From: Cyprinodon diabolis
Lineage: Eukaryota; Chordata; Actinopteri; Cyprinodontiformes; Cyprinodontidae
Direction of reading: 5' to 3'
Length of the DNA: 64,000 nucleotides
NCBI GenBank assembly: GCA_030533445.1
Contig: CM060068.1
Location: forward strand, 19,435,510-19,499,509
The first letter of the stretch is position 1. The number at the start of each line of letters is the position of its first letter. This document shows positions 47,301 through 60,608 of this stretch, one piece after another. Under the pieces are notes generated by a model, which was not told the origin of the DNA, did not search any database, and saw only the letters and a program-made list of their open reading frames with translations. The translations under genes and the position numbers were made by a program.

Positions 47301-50009
47301 GTTTTCCATATGCTTTTATGTAAAAATATTGCTTGTAATGTTGGAGATAGATATCAAACTTTTCCAAATGAGGGATAAAAAAACTATATAACCAAATATA
47401 AGGCTGTTGTTTGCCTTTAAAAAGATACTTATTAATTTTCAATTAGAAATAAATGTAATACAATTAAGGCTGATAAATCCTAGGTGTGTGCAAAAAGCAT
47501 GTTTATGCTTTCAATAAAACGGGTTGTTTGGACTGTTAAAAAAAATAAGCAGAACACTACTGATTTCTCACCAGTGTTGGTGAATTTCATGCTATGCAGC
47601 ACTTTACTCAGAAGAGCCACTTCACAGACTGTTTGAAATGCACTGGTATTGTCTTATACTGAGTCACTAAGGGGAACAGATAACGATTTACTGAAAATAG
47701 AAGTGCAATGGATCCACAGAGTAACAAATTTCTCTTCTAAAGGGCTGATTGAGAATCTGGCTCTACTGATTTCAGCAGTGGTTTTCCCATTTGGTTCATT
47801 CTTTACTTTAATTGAGCCTCAGTTTTAGCGGTGTGTGTTTGTGTGTGTTTTATAGGGTAGAAACAAAAATGTCATTTTTTTATAGTCCAGTCATTTTCTT
47901 ACTCCTAAGCCAATGATAGATAACATTTTAAGACATTTAGGAAAGTCCAATAAATGCCTAAAATAATTGAAAATTGAACTAAAGGTATGGAAAAATGTAG
48001 GCAGTTTGTTTGGGCATTTAAAATCTAAAATACAAAAAAAGTGATAAAAATATACAACTGGCCATAAATACATTTTCATTACATTTAGACTTTTGTTAAA
48101 CTTTATCTGTATTAATAGGATCTACACTTTTATTACTTTAGCTCGTTTTCACAAACTATTGTGTTTGCTTTGAATATATCAGAGAGAACTGAGCTTAAAA
48201 CAATTATGTTATGCATAATTTTATACAATTTTTCAGTTTTTTTCAGTTCCAGACATCACATTATCAATTAAGTGTTTTTATAGCAGTTGTTCAGGGTAGT
48301 TGCTCTGAAAGCTGTTGTTAAGACTAATACATAAAAATACATTCCAAAATATATTAAAATAATTTCCATCCGTCATTTTAGATTAAGATAAAATTATTTT
48401 GAATTACATTGAACTGAAATCAGTGTTTCAACAAGTGTTTAAACAGAAGCAACTTTATCATATCCCATATCTATTTTTTACCATTTTGATCCATGACCTA
48501 CTGCAGGAAAACACCACTTAAACTCCCACCATTATGCACGCTAGTCACTCACCTTAGCATCCTTGATACTTGATAGTGAAAGTAAAAGTTACAGCATGAT
48601 TTACTTTCTGATAGTAATTTCTGATTCTGTTAACAATGATCCAACCATTTAGGTGGCACTCATTTAATTTGTGACAGGTCTGTTGATCCAGTTCTTTAAC
48701 TTTAAAGAGCATGACGGTGGTGTCACAATAAATGCATTATAATCCATCTTGATGCAGCACAACACTTTGAATTCCTAATTACTAAAGCTTTCCCTTAGTC
48801 TAGTTACCTTAGTGGCTCATCAGCTGCAAGATCCAGTCCAGCAGCAAATCACAGGAGTCGCCCTGTGGTGGACGAAGGATAAGGAAATAACCCACCACAA
48901 CCCTGACAGATTCAAGGTGTACTTAATAAAGTACATTATTAATGTTCTTAATCATTGAGAATCTAAAACTCTATAGAGTTATTTTTTAATAGATGGATGA
49001 GGATTTTTTTTCTTTCTCTTAAGTAGTTGTACATTGTATTAATAGTTACCAATTTGCTGCATTTTTATCAGGTCATTAACTTCTGTCAGTTTGCAAAGGG
49101 TTAGAAAGCCATTGATAAAACTTTAAGACACCAGCAAACCAACATTAGCGTCATTATCTAGTACCTCAAAATTCTTAGATTACAACAGGTTGTGCTCGGT
49201 CAGACAAGCCCAACTTTAGGCTATAAAACTGACAGGTTTAGAGCTCTGTTCCGGACAGCACTGATGCTCTTCACTCCAGAAAAGTAGTGCAAACTGATGT
49301 CCGATGTCGCAGTAGTCCTGTAATGGAGCAGCAGTGCGCTGTTATCACATATAAACAAAGATATTGCACAACCTACCATACACCTGAAGTTTCATAAATA
49401 ATGTTGGTACATTGACTGACCCTGGACTTCCCTTACATTTTTTCTGTTCGACAGTTCTTATCAATTCGAATGCGTCATCTGTCTTGTTGCCGAAAAACAA
49501 CATTTTAGCATTAGCTTCTATGTTTAAGGATACCCCTGACTGCAGAGGAGTGCTGTATAATGAGCTAAAAAAATCCTTTAGTATATCTCAAATTAAGCTT
49601 AAACTTGGATCAAGATTTTACTTGGTGATGCTTTAAGAATCAATACAGAGAAACAGAGTCAGCAAATGCAACGAAACTTAACACCCTGTGAAGTATTGAA
49701 CATATGGTTACTTCTTATCATACACACTTAAATACACAATTTTCGGATGTATAATAAAGGACTGAATGTGTAACTGTGCACTACCCTTAAGAAAAGAATA
49801 GGATCTGTTCTGAGCACTACATAGGGTATCTTCTAGGCAATGTGATGGTACTAGGTTATTGCTAAGACATTTGCATTGTTGTGTTAACTTTGTATTGTTT
49901 CTTAGTTCCACGCCTCAGCCTTCAGAAATTAATCAGATCCCAGTTCATCTGAAAGCCATATTTTAAATGTTACAGTATCAGATCCCAAAAGCTGGAGCAA
50001 AATAGCTAT
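47301..50009. other. intron sequence, no gene recognised
   Basis: AT-rich, with ORFs of chance length only. Nothing could be classified between 47301 and 50009. Confidence 0.55.
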
Positions 50010-50305
50010 CTTCCTAAAGGGAAATGGCAGATGGCTGCTCACGCTGAGTCTGGTTCTGCTGGAGATTTCTTCCTCTTAAAAGGGAGTTTTTCCTCTCCAC
50101 TGTTGCTACAAGCATGCTTGGTGTGAGGGATTGCCTTTGAGTCAATGAGTCGATGCAATCAACTCATTCTTTTTATCAAAATTGGATAGAAAACTTTGAA
50201 TCAATTTGAATGTATGATCTGGTTAAATTGCTTTGAGATGACATGTGCTGTGAATTTGCAAAAAAAAAAAAAAAATAAATAAATAAACTGAATTGAATTT
50301 TGGAG
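50010..50305 (+). repeat. LINE-type 3' tail (same family as 9962-10350), sense
   Basis: Contains TCTGGTTCTGCTGGAGATTT, CTTTTTCCTCTCC-type sequence at 50085-50100, ACTGTTGCTACAAGCATGCT, ATTGCTTTGAGATGACATGT, and ends with an A-rich (AAAT)n and CTGAATTGAATTT. It is the opposite-strand counterpart of the first copy. Confidence 0.68.
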
Positions 50306-53170
50306 AAAATACCCCACTCCCAATTTTCTCCTAATTCCCCCTCTAAGGTCCCAACAAATTGAATGAGTGTTCCAGAATTGAGGTAGGAGTCATGCACAAT
50401 CAGCTTTTGTCCATAACTTATTTTTCACTAAATGAGTACATTTATTGTTACATAGAAGCAAATGTCCATTTGAAAATCTATAATAAATTAAGCTACATCG
50501 TTATATATTATGCAACTCTGCAATTATGGATAATTTTTTTATTTCCTGATGACAGAACAATCGATCATTACTCTTGTAACTGGCATTTCAGTATCCAGAG
50601 GACTGTAGTTTATTTAAGTTGTCATAAAAAAAAAAGAAAGGAAGATCAGTCTGCTCTATGTGTGGGATCAAGCTACTTTTGAAATTTGAACAGAAAATGC
50701 CTGGAAAGTTCAAAACTCAAGTTCAGCAATATTTTGCTGATATTTTTTACCTGCTGCAAAATTATCACTGGTTTTGGTTGATATGATCTTTCATAAGTAA
50801 TTACAATAATGCCAATGCTCTGGTCTCCAAGACTCCAAAGCAACTGTCTCTGATAATATGAGTAAATATCAAAAAGTACTTTTATGACTGCATACAAACT
50901 TACTCCGCATTTAAATATGTACAAACTATGCCAGAGACGGTATTTGCTTGGTGAAGCTTTTCCAGAGCAAATCTGCCTTTCCGTTTAGGTTGAAATTAGA
51001 AGCATGTGCAGACTCCCACATTTAGATCATGCAAATAAAATAGCTTTGTGTAGATGCCTCCTGATTTTAGCTTCTTTTTACTTTTTGTCCTTCAATTTAA
51101 TAGTACTTTGTACTAGTTTATATCATGTTAATTTCATGTTATTATTTATTTAATTTCCAAAAATTTTTTTTATTATGTGTGTTAAAAACACACACACACA
51201 CACACACAATTTTCTTGGTAATGCCCACTTTACTGTGAACTGTAAGACTTAAAGGAGAAGAGAAGGACTTATTTTGTGCTTTATTAGAGATGACATTTAT
51301 AACAAGAGCTCTGGCCTTCACTAAAGATACGTCACCAAAGCATATAATTTCCAGATTCCAATAAAACATTTCTCTTAACTTTGTGGTTTTGTGTTTAAAA
51401 GGTCAAAAAGTCTCTTGAAATGATCAGAATCTGGAACTTGCTCAAAACCTGCTCTTTGCTGTTGTTGTGGTCCTAAAGAAAGACACTCTTGTTTTGTGTC
51501 ATGTCACTGTTACTTTTGACCAAATAGAGCAGTGAAAAGCTTTATGGCTGTCACATGTACTCATTCCAACAGTTTTGTTTCCATAGAAACACTGAGTGCG
51601 GGGCAGCAGTGTATTACAGAGTTACATAAGACCTTACCAATAATACGACAGACAATCTGATATGGGATTTCTCATTTGACTGGATTCCTATTTTGGGAAT
51701 AATGCACAGCAACAGAAGAAAATAACAATATCAACCTTTGTTTTTTTTTTTTGTTTTTTTTTTTACCTCACTATTTTATGTTTCAAACGCATACTATACC
51801 ACTTAAGGTTTATATCAGATTGCCTAACATTTTAAAATTTATTTAACATGATGTTTACATACAACAAATATTTAACCATGTCATGGCCTACTTAGAGTGG
51901 AGGTGCACAGTTCAATAGTACAGTACTCCTGTGCCTCTTGCTGAGTGTGCCATATGAATGTGGGTGTTACAGAACAGCAGGTCTTAAGCAGCACAACAGA
52001 ACATACGTGGTGCAACTCTGTCTATAATTACTCCATGCTTGGGCATTTGCTGCTAAATAATGCATGTTAATGAAATATATATTCATTATAGATTTAATTG
52101 ACTAACATTAATATTTAGAAAAATTGCACAACCACAGTAGTACTCATCGGAGAGCCTCCTTTGTTTGCTGCTTGGCTTAAACATGGAGTGAACTCAAATA
52201 GGCAACAGGGTTTTAGAGTGGAAGTCGTAGCGGTCTTATAGAAAGTCCTGCTGCATCTGCAGGACCAATAGGGCAATATTAAATAAATCTATGTTATTGG
52301 ACCATTATTTTTCTCAGGCAAAGTATGAGTGAATAAATTAATCACTAGTAATATACAGTTTGCTCTGGTTTTGATACTGTAGTCATGTATTTACAGTATT
52401 GATGTCAGGGTAGCATTACATCATGGAGTTTTTTGTTCCATAAAGCAGATAACCACTGATAGAAAACCAGCAGTAGGTATTCAAGACTTATAAACTATAT
52501 GACTTTCAAGCTACAATCTCCTAAGATTTAGTACGCTGCGACCAAGTATGTCATTGGCAACAATGTTTTGGCTGTAGGCTGTTTAACAGGCTCACTGTGG
52601 AATAGGATTTCCATTCACGCTTAACTCTCAAACGCTTTGGACCTCAAGTTCACATTAGCTTTGCCTGCTTCATTGACTGCAGCACGCTTGCATGAGCCTA
52701 AAGGCAGTGGGACTTAGAAGCAATAGAGCTGAAGTAATACTGTTAATACCCCAAATGCACTTGATGTTCAGTCTCCTGCACATCTGTGATTGTGTGCAGG
52801 GTTGTGATCAGTGTCTGGCAGAATCGCAGATGCTCATAGTTTGGATGATGACACCCTGGCTGTTAGCAGCAGTGTTTTGCTGTAAACAAGTTCCCCTCAG
52901 ATTTGAGAACCGAATGTATGTATAGAAATATTAGTATTTTAATAAACCATGATTAGAAAAAAATAAAAGATAACACGAATATCAGAATATCAGAAGCAAG
53001 CGTTGTGCAGAGGAAGGTAAAAATGATCAAAGAAGCTGTCTCTAAACTGAATATTGTATCCAGGGCTGTTAATAGAAAGTCTTGTGGAAGAAAAAAAATG
53101 GTTAAACTCTTTTTGAAAATAGTATAGTAAATCATCTTTCAGAGCATTAAGAAACTTTACAACAGGTTAA
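50306..53170. other. intron sequence, no gene recognised
   Basis: AT-rich with a (CA)n tract at 51188-51209 and T-runs at 51742-51765. No exon or delimited mobile element. Confidence 0.55.
51188..51209. repeat. (AC)n microsatellite
   Basis: Eleven AC units. Confidence 0.95.
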
Positions 53171-53174
53171 GAGT

Positions 53175-53301
53175 CCTTACCTGCGATGGACTAATGACCT
53201 GTCCAGGTTGTACCCTGCCTTTCGCCGATAGACTGCCGGAGATAGGCACCAGCACAACCATAATCCTGATGGATGAAGCAGGAGAAGGATGGATGGATGG
53301 T
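53175..53301 (+). repeat. DANA/Mermaid-type SINE, 3' part only
   Basis: CCTGTCCAGGTTGTACCCTG, CCGGAGATAGGCACCAGCAC and a GGATGGATGG end mark the SINE 3' half; the tRNA head is lacking. Confidence 0.75.
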
Positions 53302-55009
53302 TTACATCTTCTAGAGCATATGCTTTTAGAACAATTAAATGCTCATCAAGTACTTGCCAATATGGGTCCAAAAAGCTTCATTGTATCGTTGACATTTAAA
53401 TTAACTACTGTGTCAATTTTGATGTAGAAATAATATAATAATCACACAGGATTAAATTGACTTAAGTGTCCATGTGAGGAAATAGGTATTGCCTTTAAGT
53501 TCCCATATCTCTCTTTTTGAAGCCTTTCAGGGGTAATCTATAGGCAAATATATGATAAAATAAAGTAAAATAAAATAAAGCCCTTAGAATTATGGAAGTA
53601 ATCATTCATTATGAAACAGTTTTCTTCCAACCCCAAAGAAAAACTACTTCTCCCCATCTGGATGCCTACGTTGTCTTATCTCATCACCTCTGAAGGCAGA
53701 ACAAAGTCTGAGACCTTTCACTTCCAAATAAGAGATTTTCTAACTTACACAGTTCAAAGGGTAGTTAGCTGCTAAAGTAGCTACTTTTTCAACTTAGAGC
53801 TGGAAATCATCACACTCTACCTCACATCATCCCTTCGGAAAGTGGGTTTATTTACAGTGCCCGCCTGTTTTCAGAGGTAAGGGAGGGGCTGCTATTCAGA
53901 AACCAAAACTCATGAGGATTTATCAAATAGGCACGAATGAAGTGAAATACCGCTTATGGCCTAATTTTCTTTTTATTAAATTCAAAAATCAGTTTTTGTC
54001 TGATATTTTATTGAAATGCACATGATAGTTGCATTCATTTCGAAGCCCAACGAGGGTCCAAATTGCCAACTCCTTTTTCTTTAGTATTTCAGATTGATCA
54101 AAATCATTTATAGTGGAACATATGAAGATGTGCTAAAATGACAGTGGGTTTAGATGGATTAATGGGAGAATGACTGCATGTGGTGTAAAGCACATACTTC
54201 TGATAACAGATAACATGGCTAATAAGCTGCACTGTCTTTAGAACTACTGTCACTTGGTAAAGTTTGACCGGGCAAAATAAAATAGAACTTATGTCACCAA
54301 AGTACTAATTACTTTTTCCTTTGTACATACCCTACATATTACCTTTACACTGTGCAATGGAGAATGTATGTCTATTTTTATACTTAGTTTTAAATAAGGG
54401 TACTACGTAGAAATCAAAGGAAAGAGAAACAGCCTGCATGTTATGAAACACAAAATCAATATTCTGAAAGCACACCACATTTCTGTCTCATTAATTTTTT
54501 TTACTTGTGTTTCTGATTTCACTGAGCAAGTGCAAGATTATGTTCGAAACTCCTCTTGGGGGGGGGGGGGGGGGGGGTCAACCTGTAAGACAACGATCTG
54601 TCGTAAATATAGGTGGGTTGTTTTTTTGGCCCACCTATGTGTTATACCTAGATATTCATGCCAAACTGCAACTAAAGCTCCCAACTTACCTTACGGCTCT
54701 AATGGCGGTCAGCTGTCTAGCTCTACTAGCTGCTCCAACACATAAGTACAGAAATGCACCATAAATGTGCTCTGCTATCTGGTGACAGCGAACGTTATGG
54801 AACTCTGCTTTGTCTCACTGATAGTGACTGAAATATATATGTGGAAACTTCAAATTGTTCACCAACGTCTCTGTTGTCAGCCATTGTAGCAGCAGTCAAT
54901 TTATGTACTGAGGCCCCCTTCACAGTCGCATAAAATGTGGTCTGGAAGTTATTTTTTTTGGGAAGATTTTGACCATATTTCCCAGAGTTGTTTGTTTTGG
55001 CTGTGTGAC
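53302..55009. other. intron sequence with an uninterrupted G-run
   Basis: AT-rich intron except for about 20 consecutive G at 54558-54577. No exon recognised. Confidence 0.55.
54558..54577. repeat. poly(G) tract
   Basis: About 20 uninterrupted G on the + strand, the transcribed-RNA sense of kcnj3. Confidence 0.95.
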
Positions 55010-55325
55010 ACATCCATCCATCCATTTTCTAACATTTTCTTACTCCCAAGTGGGGTCGCGAGGGATGCTGGTGCCTATCTCCAGCTGTCAATGGGCAAGA
55101 GGCGGGGTACACCCGAGACACACAGAGACAAACAACCATTCACGCACAAACTTACACCTAAGGAGAATTTAGAGAAGCCAATTAACCTAACAGTCATGTT
55201 TATGTTTTTGTTTTGCGGGAGGAAGCCGGAGAACCCAGAGAGAACCCACGCATGCTCAGCGAGAACATGCAAACTCCATGCAGAAAGACCCCAGTACTAC
55301 CCACTGCGCCACTGAGCAGCCCCTG
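55010..55325 (-). repeat. DANA/Mermaid-type SINE, near full length, antisense
   Basis: On + : CATCCATCCATCCATTTTCT, GGTCGCGAGGGATGCTGGTG, GAGGCGGGGTACACCC, AACATGCAAACTCCATGCAG and ACTGCGCCACTGAGCAGCCC, the SINE in reverse order. The box-B region is shortened compared with other copies. Confidence 0.82.
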
Positions 55326-56633
55326 GGTGACACGATATACATTAATTTGAAATGAGAATAGGATGTGACAAGCGCTTGTATGCTGATGTTTACTTAAAAA
55401 GATCTTTTGCTTGAACTTGAATGTTTTACTGTATGATTTAACTCGTGGGATAAACATTATACTATTGTTGGGTTTAGTAGGAGACTGTGCCTATCACCTA
55501 AGTTGAAACATTTCACATGTTTCCTTTTTTTCCCCTTCTCTGTCTATTTTGTGTTCCTCTCAGATGATTAAAGCCGGCCGCCTGTTCAGCTCTTATTATC
55601 TTATAATACCTTATTGTCTGAGAGGGCACCGCCTTCTCCCCTTTTTTGTGCAGTAGCCTCAAGTGTTGTGCACAATTTTTTGGGAAGGCACTCTGGAGTG
55701 ACATTAATATAATTCACAGTCGAATAAGAACAACCGCATAACCTGTCAACCTTATGTGGAAATTCAAAACTGGTTGATTAATAGATGGAACTGAAAAATA
55801 AGAATACTATTCTGGTGTGCCAAAAAAATCTGATATTCACTAAATATTTGGAATTAATAGAAAAGTGTTCAAATCTCAAATACATATAAAACACCTGGGA
55901 TACTGTGATGATATTAGAAGGTTAGCCATACAAAGATGTTATTTTTGCAAATGCAATAGGACTGTCTGAATATATATCTTAATACTACAGATGATAATAA
56001 ATATTAATTTGCTGACATTCTCTAAAACATGGAACTAGTTTTTACAGTTGAATATTCTTATATGTGAATAACAGGGATTTGCTTGCTTAAAGCTGGTTTG
56101 TGATGAAGTGTGCAGACATCTACAAAAGAAGCTAGTGAATATCAACGATGAGTAATGACTAACAAGCTTCTGATAAGTTTGCGTGAAAAGATCTTTGTGT
56201 TGACAAATTTTAAAGACAGGGTTTTGCTAACTGTATTAATTTCCTTTTTGTAGATGTGAAGGGAGGTTTGAAGCAGGGGTTTAATGGAATAAATGTTTCT
56301 TCACAGGGGTGGTGTTTATTCCAAATTCATCCTGGTGTGATTTAGAGCATACAAAAACACTCCGAAAAAACTGCAAGCAGCTGCAGAACAGTTTGTTTTT
56401 GTTTTAATTTGTTCTGTTAAATGGACATAGCTAAGACTTATTCAAGATTTTTACTGGACCCGATTGGCCTTTGTGCATCAGCAAATTATAGATATTTAGC
56501 ATGACTGGATGTTTAAGACTTTTTCATTAGACATGTCCTGTGATAATTTAAATCTTGCAGGCAGCATTCACCATCTTAATCCTTCATCTTTTTTTTTTAA
56601 TTCTTTGATGATATAGACTTATACAACTTTTAT
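55326..56633. other. intron sequence, no gene recognised
   Basis: AT-rich. Nothing classifiable. Confidence 0.55.
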
Positions 56634-57439
56634 TGTCATGTTTGGTTTCAGGTTCCTAACCCACGTGCAGAACACTCATCAGACAGGGAAAAAGTTCAAA
56701 GGTTTATTTAGAGTTTGTACAATAAAACAGATCAGGGGTTATCAGATCCTGGACAGGTCACGACTGGGTTCACTGCAGAGGGGGACAGAGGGGTTAACAG
56801 ATGTCCAGGAAATTTGCAGGATGTGGAGGTGCAGGTCTGTACCTGTTCTGGAGTTTGAGCAGAGCGGCAGAGGGGGGGAACCAGAAGGGTCCAGAGGGTG
56901 TCGGCAGGCTGAGGGCTTGGTGGAGGCAGAGCTTGGTTTGAGTGTTTTCAGATCACAGGTTTGAGTTTCCCTTCCAGATTCTTCAGAGAGCAGGCAGGCA
57001 GGTCCTTGACAGGTTTGATTCTCCAGGGTTCTTCAGAGATCAGACAGACAGATTTCTAACAGAGAAACTCTTCAGGGTTTCTGGTTTCAGGCAGGTTAAA
57101 CCTGGGAAGCAGAAAGGACAAAACAGATCAGGTTCGGGTTTTCAGGGAGTCAGAGATTCAGACAGGCAGGTTGGCTCAGGCTTGCTAACCATAACTGGCA
57201 AACACTCTGGCACTGGAGTGATGTCCTCTGCCTCCTTATATACTGGTCTCCTGATGAGCAAATGAGCAACAGGTGGTGGCAATCAGATCCGGCTCCAGGA
57301 GATCCAGTGCGCCCTCTGGTGGAGAAAGTGGATACACAGAGTGTATACAAAATTAAATTTCACTTAGTACAACAATATACATAATATACAATGTAATGTC
57401 TGTTATCTTTGCATAATGGGCAAACCTTGATCTGCCACA
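56634..57439 (-). mobile_element. Probable solo LTR, antisense
   Basis: Aligns throughout with the LTR at 60609-61373: TGTCATG end, AAGTTCAA then TTTATT (AATAAA signal on the minus strand, 56703-56708), repeated CAGGCAGG/TTCAGAG motifs, AGGTTGGCTCAGG, TACTGGTCTCCTGATGAGCA and GCGCCCTCTGGTGGAG. The right end is placed at GATCTGCCACA by analogy; no clean 5-bp duplication, so the limit may be wrong. No coding region between LTRs is present. Confidence 0.62.
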
Positions 57440-58723
57440 CTTCTATTTAAAGGTATTGGGAGTTATACAGCCCATCTTCATACATTCATTTATTTAACTT
57501 CTCACATTTGTATATTGTATCTCTTACATCCATATATACATATTTTCTTCCTACTATATATACATTTTTTTCTAACATAAATGTGTTTTTTTTTTATCTT
57601 TTACATACTGTAATGCTGGTGAGTGTTACAAATAATCAGGCTTAGTTGACTGTTTATCAACGGTGTTTATTTATTCTTCAACAACTCTGCTAGGGATTCA
57701 GCACAACACTTCAGTAAACACAACAGCCTTATCACTCAGGGTGAAACTCCCATGCCCTCAACACACACCCCCAAAACAGCATGAACTGAGGCAAATATGA
57801 ACAATAAACAACATGAGCAACATTCAAAGATAATAACAAGGTAATAAACAAGCAAACAAACCAAAACAGTGCCCCATAATGCACCTCTTCGTCCAGCCGC
57901 TACAATACTTTTGGACTATCTCTTCGATTTCATTTACTTTTCATGATTTCAAGTAAGATTTAATTAATCGAGTTTTGTCCCCATATTTATGTAATACTTA
58001 GTTGCTTAATAATTTAAATATGAAGCGATCACTGAATATAAATAACAATATAAATCTATTAATGTGAGATAATGTACATGTACTGTATAGTGGTGGAAGC
58101 AGAAAGTGGTTTATTTAAGTTAATAAATATTGGTTAATATCACAAAGATCATGATCCCAGTTCAGTGCCACTCAACATGGGAAAGCATTATACAGTAAAT
58201 CAAGAGTCCTCTAGAGGGCCATGGCAATTTTAAGTAGTATTTTATTATTCCCTGCAACTACGATGGGCAGCTGCTGCAAACAGGGACTGCCAACAGATTT
58301 CCTAACTGAATGTTCTTGAGAAAGGAGAAAATAAAGCTTTCATGTCTTGTGACATAATGACACAAAACTGATCCTTTGTGGATTGACTGGACAGATGAGA
58401 CATGCTAATTTCTGTTCAGTGTTCAGTGTATATTCTATTTGTTTACAGTCTTGGGTGTTTCTAGACACAGGCCATAACAGGAGGCATAACTGGCCCTTGT
58501 GCTGAAGACTAGGAAAGACTAGGGTGTGGGAAAAAATTTTTGGAGTCAAATAGATTTGGAGATATATGGTGATTTTCGGCAGCCCAATATAATTCAGATC
58601 TTTCCGTTCCTAATATCAATCTAAAAAAAAAAAAATGTTATCTAAAAGAATGAGGGAAAATGAGGTACCTTTGCACGACACCCTGGTAGATAACAACCTT
58701 TTGGGACCTTTTGCTGTAGTTCT

Positions 58724-59108
58724 GTAGTTCAGGCAGTCACAGTAGGCCTTACTCAAACCCCAAACAACATGGATTTTGATTAAGTTAAACAGCATTTGAT
58801 TTTGTTTTTTTTTATCTATTCATTCCAATTCATTGATAGCTGGGTAAAATATTGCAGTATATAGGGATATTGCAATATTGTGATAATATCATATTGCGAC
58901 CAAAGTATTGTGACATGCTCACCATTTCTGTAGTTGAGGCAGTCACAGACCAGGACTGACTCAAACCCCAAACAACATTTTGATGAACATAAACAGCAAT
59001 TGTTTTTTTGTTTTACCTATTCACTCCAATTATTTGATAGCTGGGTAAAATATTGAAATATATAAGGATATTGCAATATTGGGATAATATTGTACTGTGA
59101 CCCAAGTA
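58724..59108. repeat. Diverged tandem duplication, about 190-bp unit, two copies
   Basis: Both units run from CTGTAGTT.AGGCAGTCACA through CTCAAACCCCAAACAACAT, TAGCTGGGTAAAATATTG and GATATTGCAATATTG to AAGTATTGTGACATGCTC. The copies differ by many substitutions and small indels, so the duplication is old. Confidence 0.85.
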
Positions 59109-59535
59109 TTGTGACATGCTCTATCCATGCCAATACTCACTTCTACTGAAGAGAATACACAATAAATTACTGATAAATAATCTATGATATCCTATTGGAC
59201 ATAATCTACAACCGATTTTTACTTTTTGTAATAGATTTATTAATTAAGTTAGACCTGGAGACTAAGACTTTCTTTATTGTCATTGCACAGAAACCGCAAG
59301 CTGAAATCTGGGAGGCAAAATGTTGATCCTTGGCTCTGGACAATAAATTAATATGTACATAAAAACTGTCTGAATATTTATTATATAAATATAGATGTGT
59401 TTATTTATTATATGTAAATATTAACGTAGTACAAGGTAAATAAATAGAAAGTATAACATGTAGAAGTATAAAATGTAAGTTGTTGACTTTTTGCTTCAGG
59501 TTTCTGGTTTCTGCATATGGCTCTTTGGTTCTTAA

Positions 59536-59564
59536 TATATCAAACAAATAACTTGTTTGATATA
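59536..59564. repeat. Perfect 12-bp hairpin, 5-nt loop
   Basis: Arms TATATCAAACAA and TTGTTTGATATA around ATAAC. Confidence 0.95.
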
Positions 59565-60049
59565 CAATTATTCATTGTAGCAGAACATTGCTGTTTTTTT
59601 GGAACCATCTGTCATTACTTTATAACTTTTGAGATCATGATAAATTCTTGATGTTTTTATTTTAGTTGGCATAACATTGGAAAAAGAGGCACTCAGAGTT
59701 TTTTTATTATCGTCACAATATTCATAATTCAGGACTCTGCTCACTTCGTTCACATCAGTGGTTGACAGGGCAGTATATATTTGATGTATTTTCTAAGGTT
59801 GTGATTCACTCAATTCAGCTGGTGAACAACAACAATGGAAGTTGCTTGTTTGTGATATTTACTAGTTAGAAAATATGTTTTGTATTTTATGGTTAGTTTT
59901 GGCAGACAATATGAAAGTAGTCTTATCCTGTTTTGTTTTGTTTTAGTACAATAATAGAGAAGCCTGCACAGTATTCCTTGTGGATTCAGTAAGAGTCTCA
60001 TCTAAGTTTGAGAACTACTAGATGCCTGTAAAAGATATTCATGATTTAA

Positions 60050-60560
60050 GGAATTTTTAAGCCTGGACCATTGTAATCGTTATGCTGTAGCAAGAGATCT
60101 GCTAAAAATGAAAAAGGCAGCTTATATTTTTCCTATTGTTTCCCTTCATTGGCTCCCTGTTAAGTCTAGAATAGAATAAAAAATCCTCCTTACATGTAAA
60201 GCTCCTATAATTAAGCTCCATCTTGCATTAGAAATCTGGTTGCTCTGAATGTTCTTAACAGAGAACCTAAATCCCTCAATTCAACCTCCTGGAGTTTCTA
60301 AAAATAGAATGGGAGAAAAATCTTTTAGTAATAAATCTTCTCTCCTTAGAAGCCAACTCTTAGTTTTGGTCTGAAATGCAGACACCTGTCTTCTTTTAAG
60401 ACTAGACTTAACACCTACCTTTTTGATCAAGCCTATAGTGAGAATGGTTGAGATCATCTATCTCTGTTGATATGGAGCTAAAGGCCTAGGTTCCTACTCC
60501 TCCCAAATTTTTGCATTCTTGCTATTATTTCATGTGCTATGCAATTCTCTTATTTAATTA
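60050..60560 (+). pseudogene. CR1/L2/Rex-group LINE C-terminal coding remnant, sense
   Basis: The + strand carries, across stops and shifts, codons for LHWLPVKSRIE (60147-60175), an AP.IKLHL-like segment, a patch for NSLP-like residues and FKTRLNTYLFDQAYS (60395-60440). This is the usual end of the LINE reverse transcriptase whose earlier part is at 37595-38535. No intact frame. Confidence 0.72.
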
Positions 60561-60608
60561 TGTTTTCTATTACAAATACCATTCACAGTTATTAAAGGTG
60601 TATTATTC

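Larger units (their letters stand above)
57440..60049. other. intron sequence with a tandem duplication
   Basis: 57600-57900 has a TTTATTTATT-containing patch like an LTR polyadenylation region on the minus strand, but without recognisable ends. A diverged tandem pair lies at 58724-59108. A perfect 12-bp hairpin lies at 59536-59564. 59265-59480 looks like a LINE tail (TTTCTTTATTGTCATTGCAC) but is not delimited. Confidence 0.5.

Noticed and set aside
56638..57265. Two ORFs of 107-108 codons with G/R/Q-rich sequence
   Set aside because: They lie inside the antisense LTR and have repetitive CAGGCAGG-type composition.
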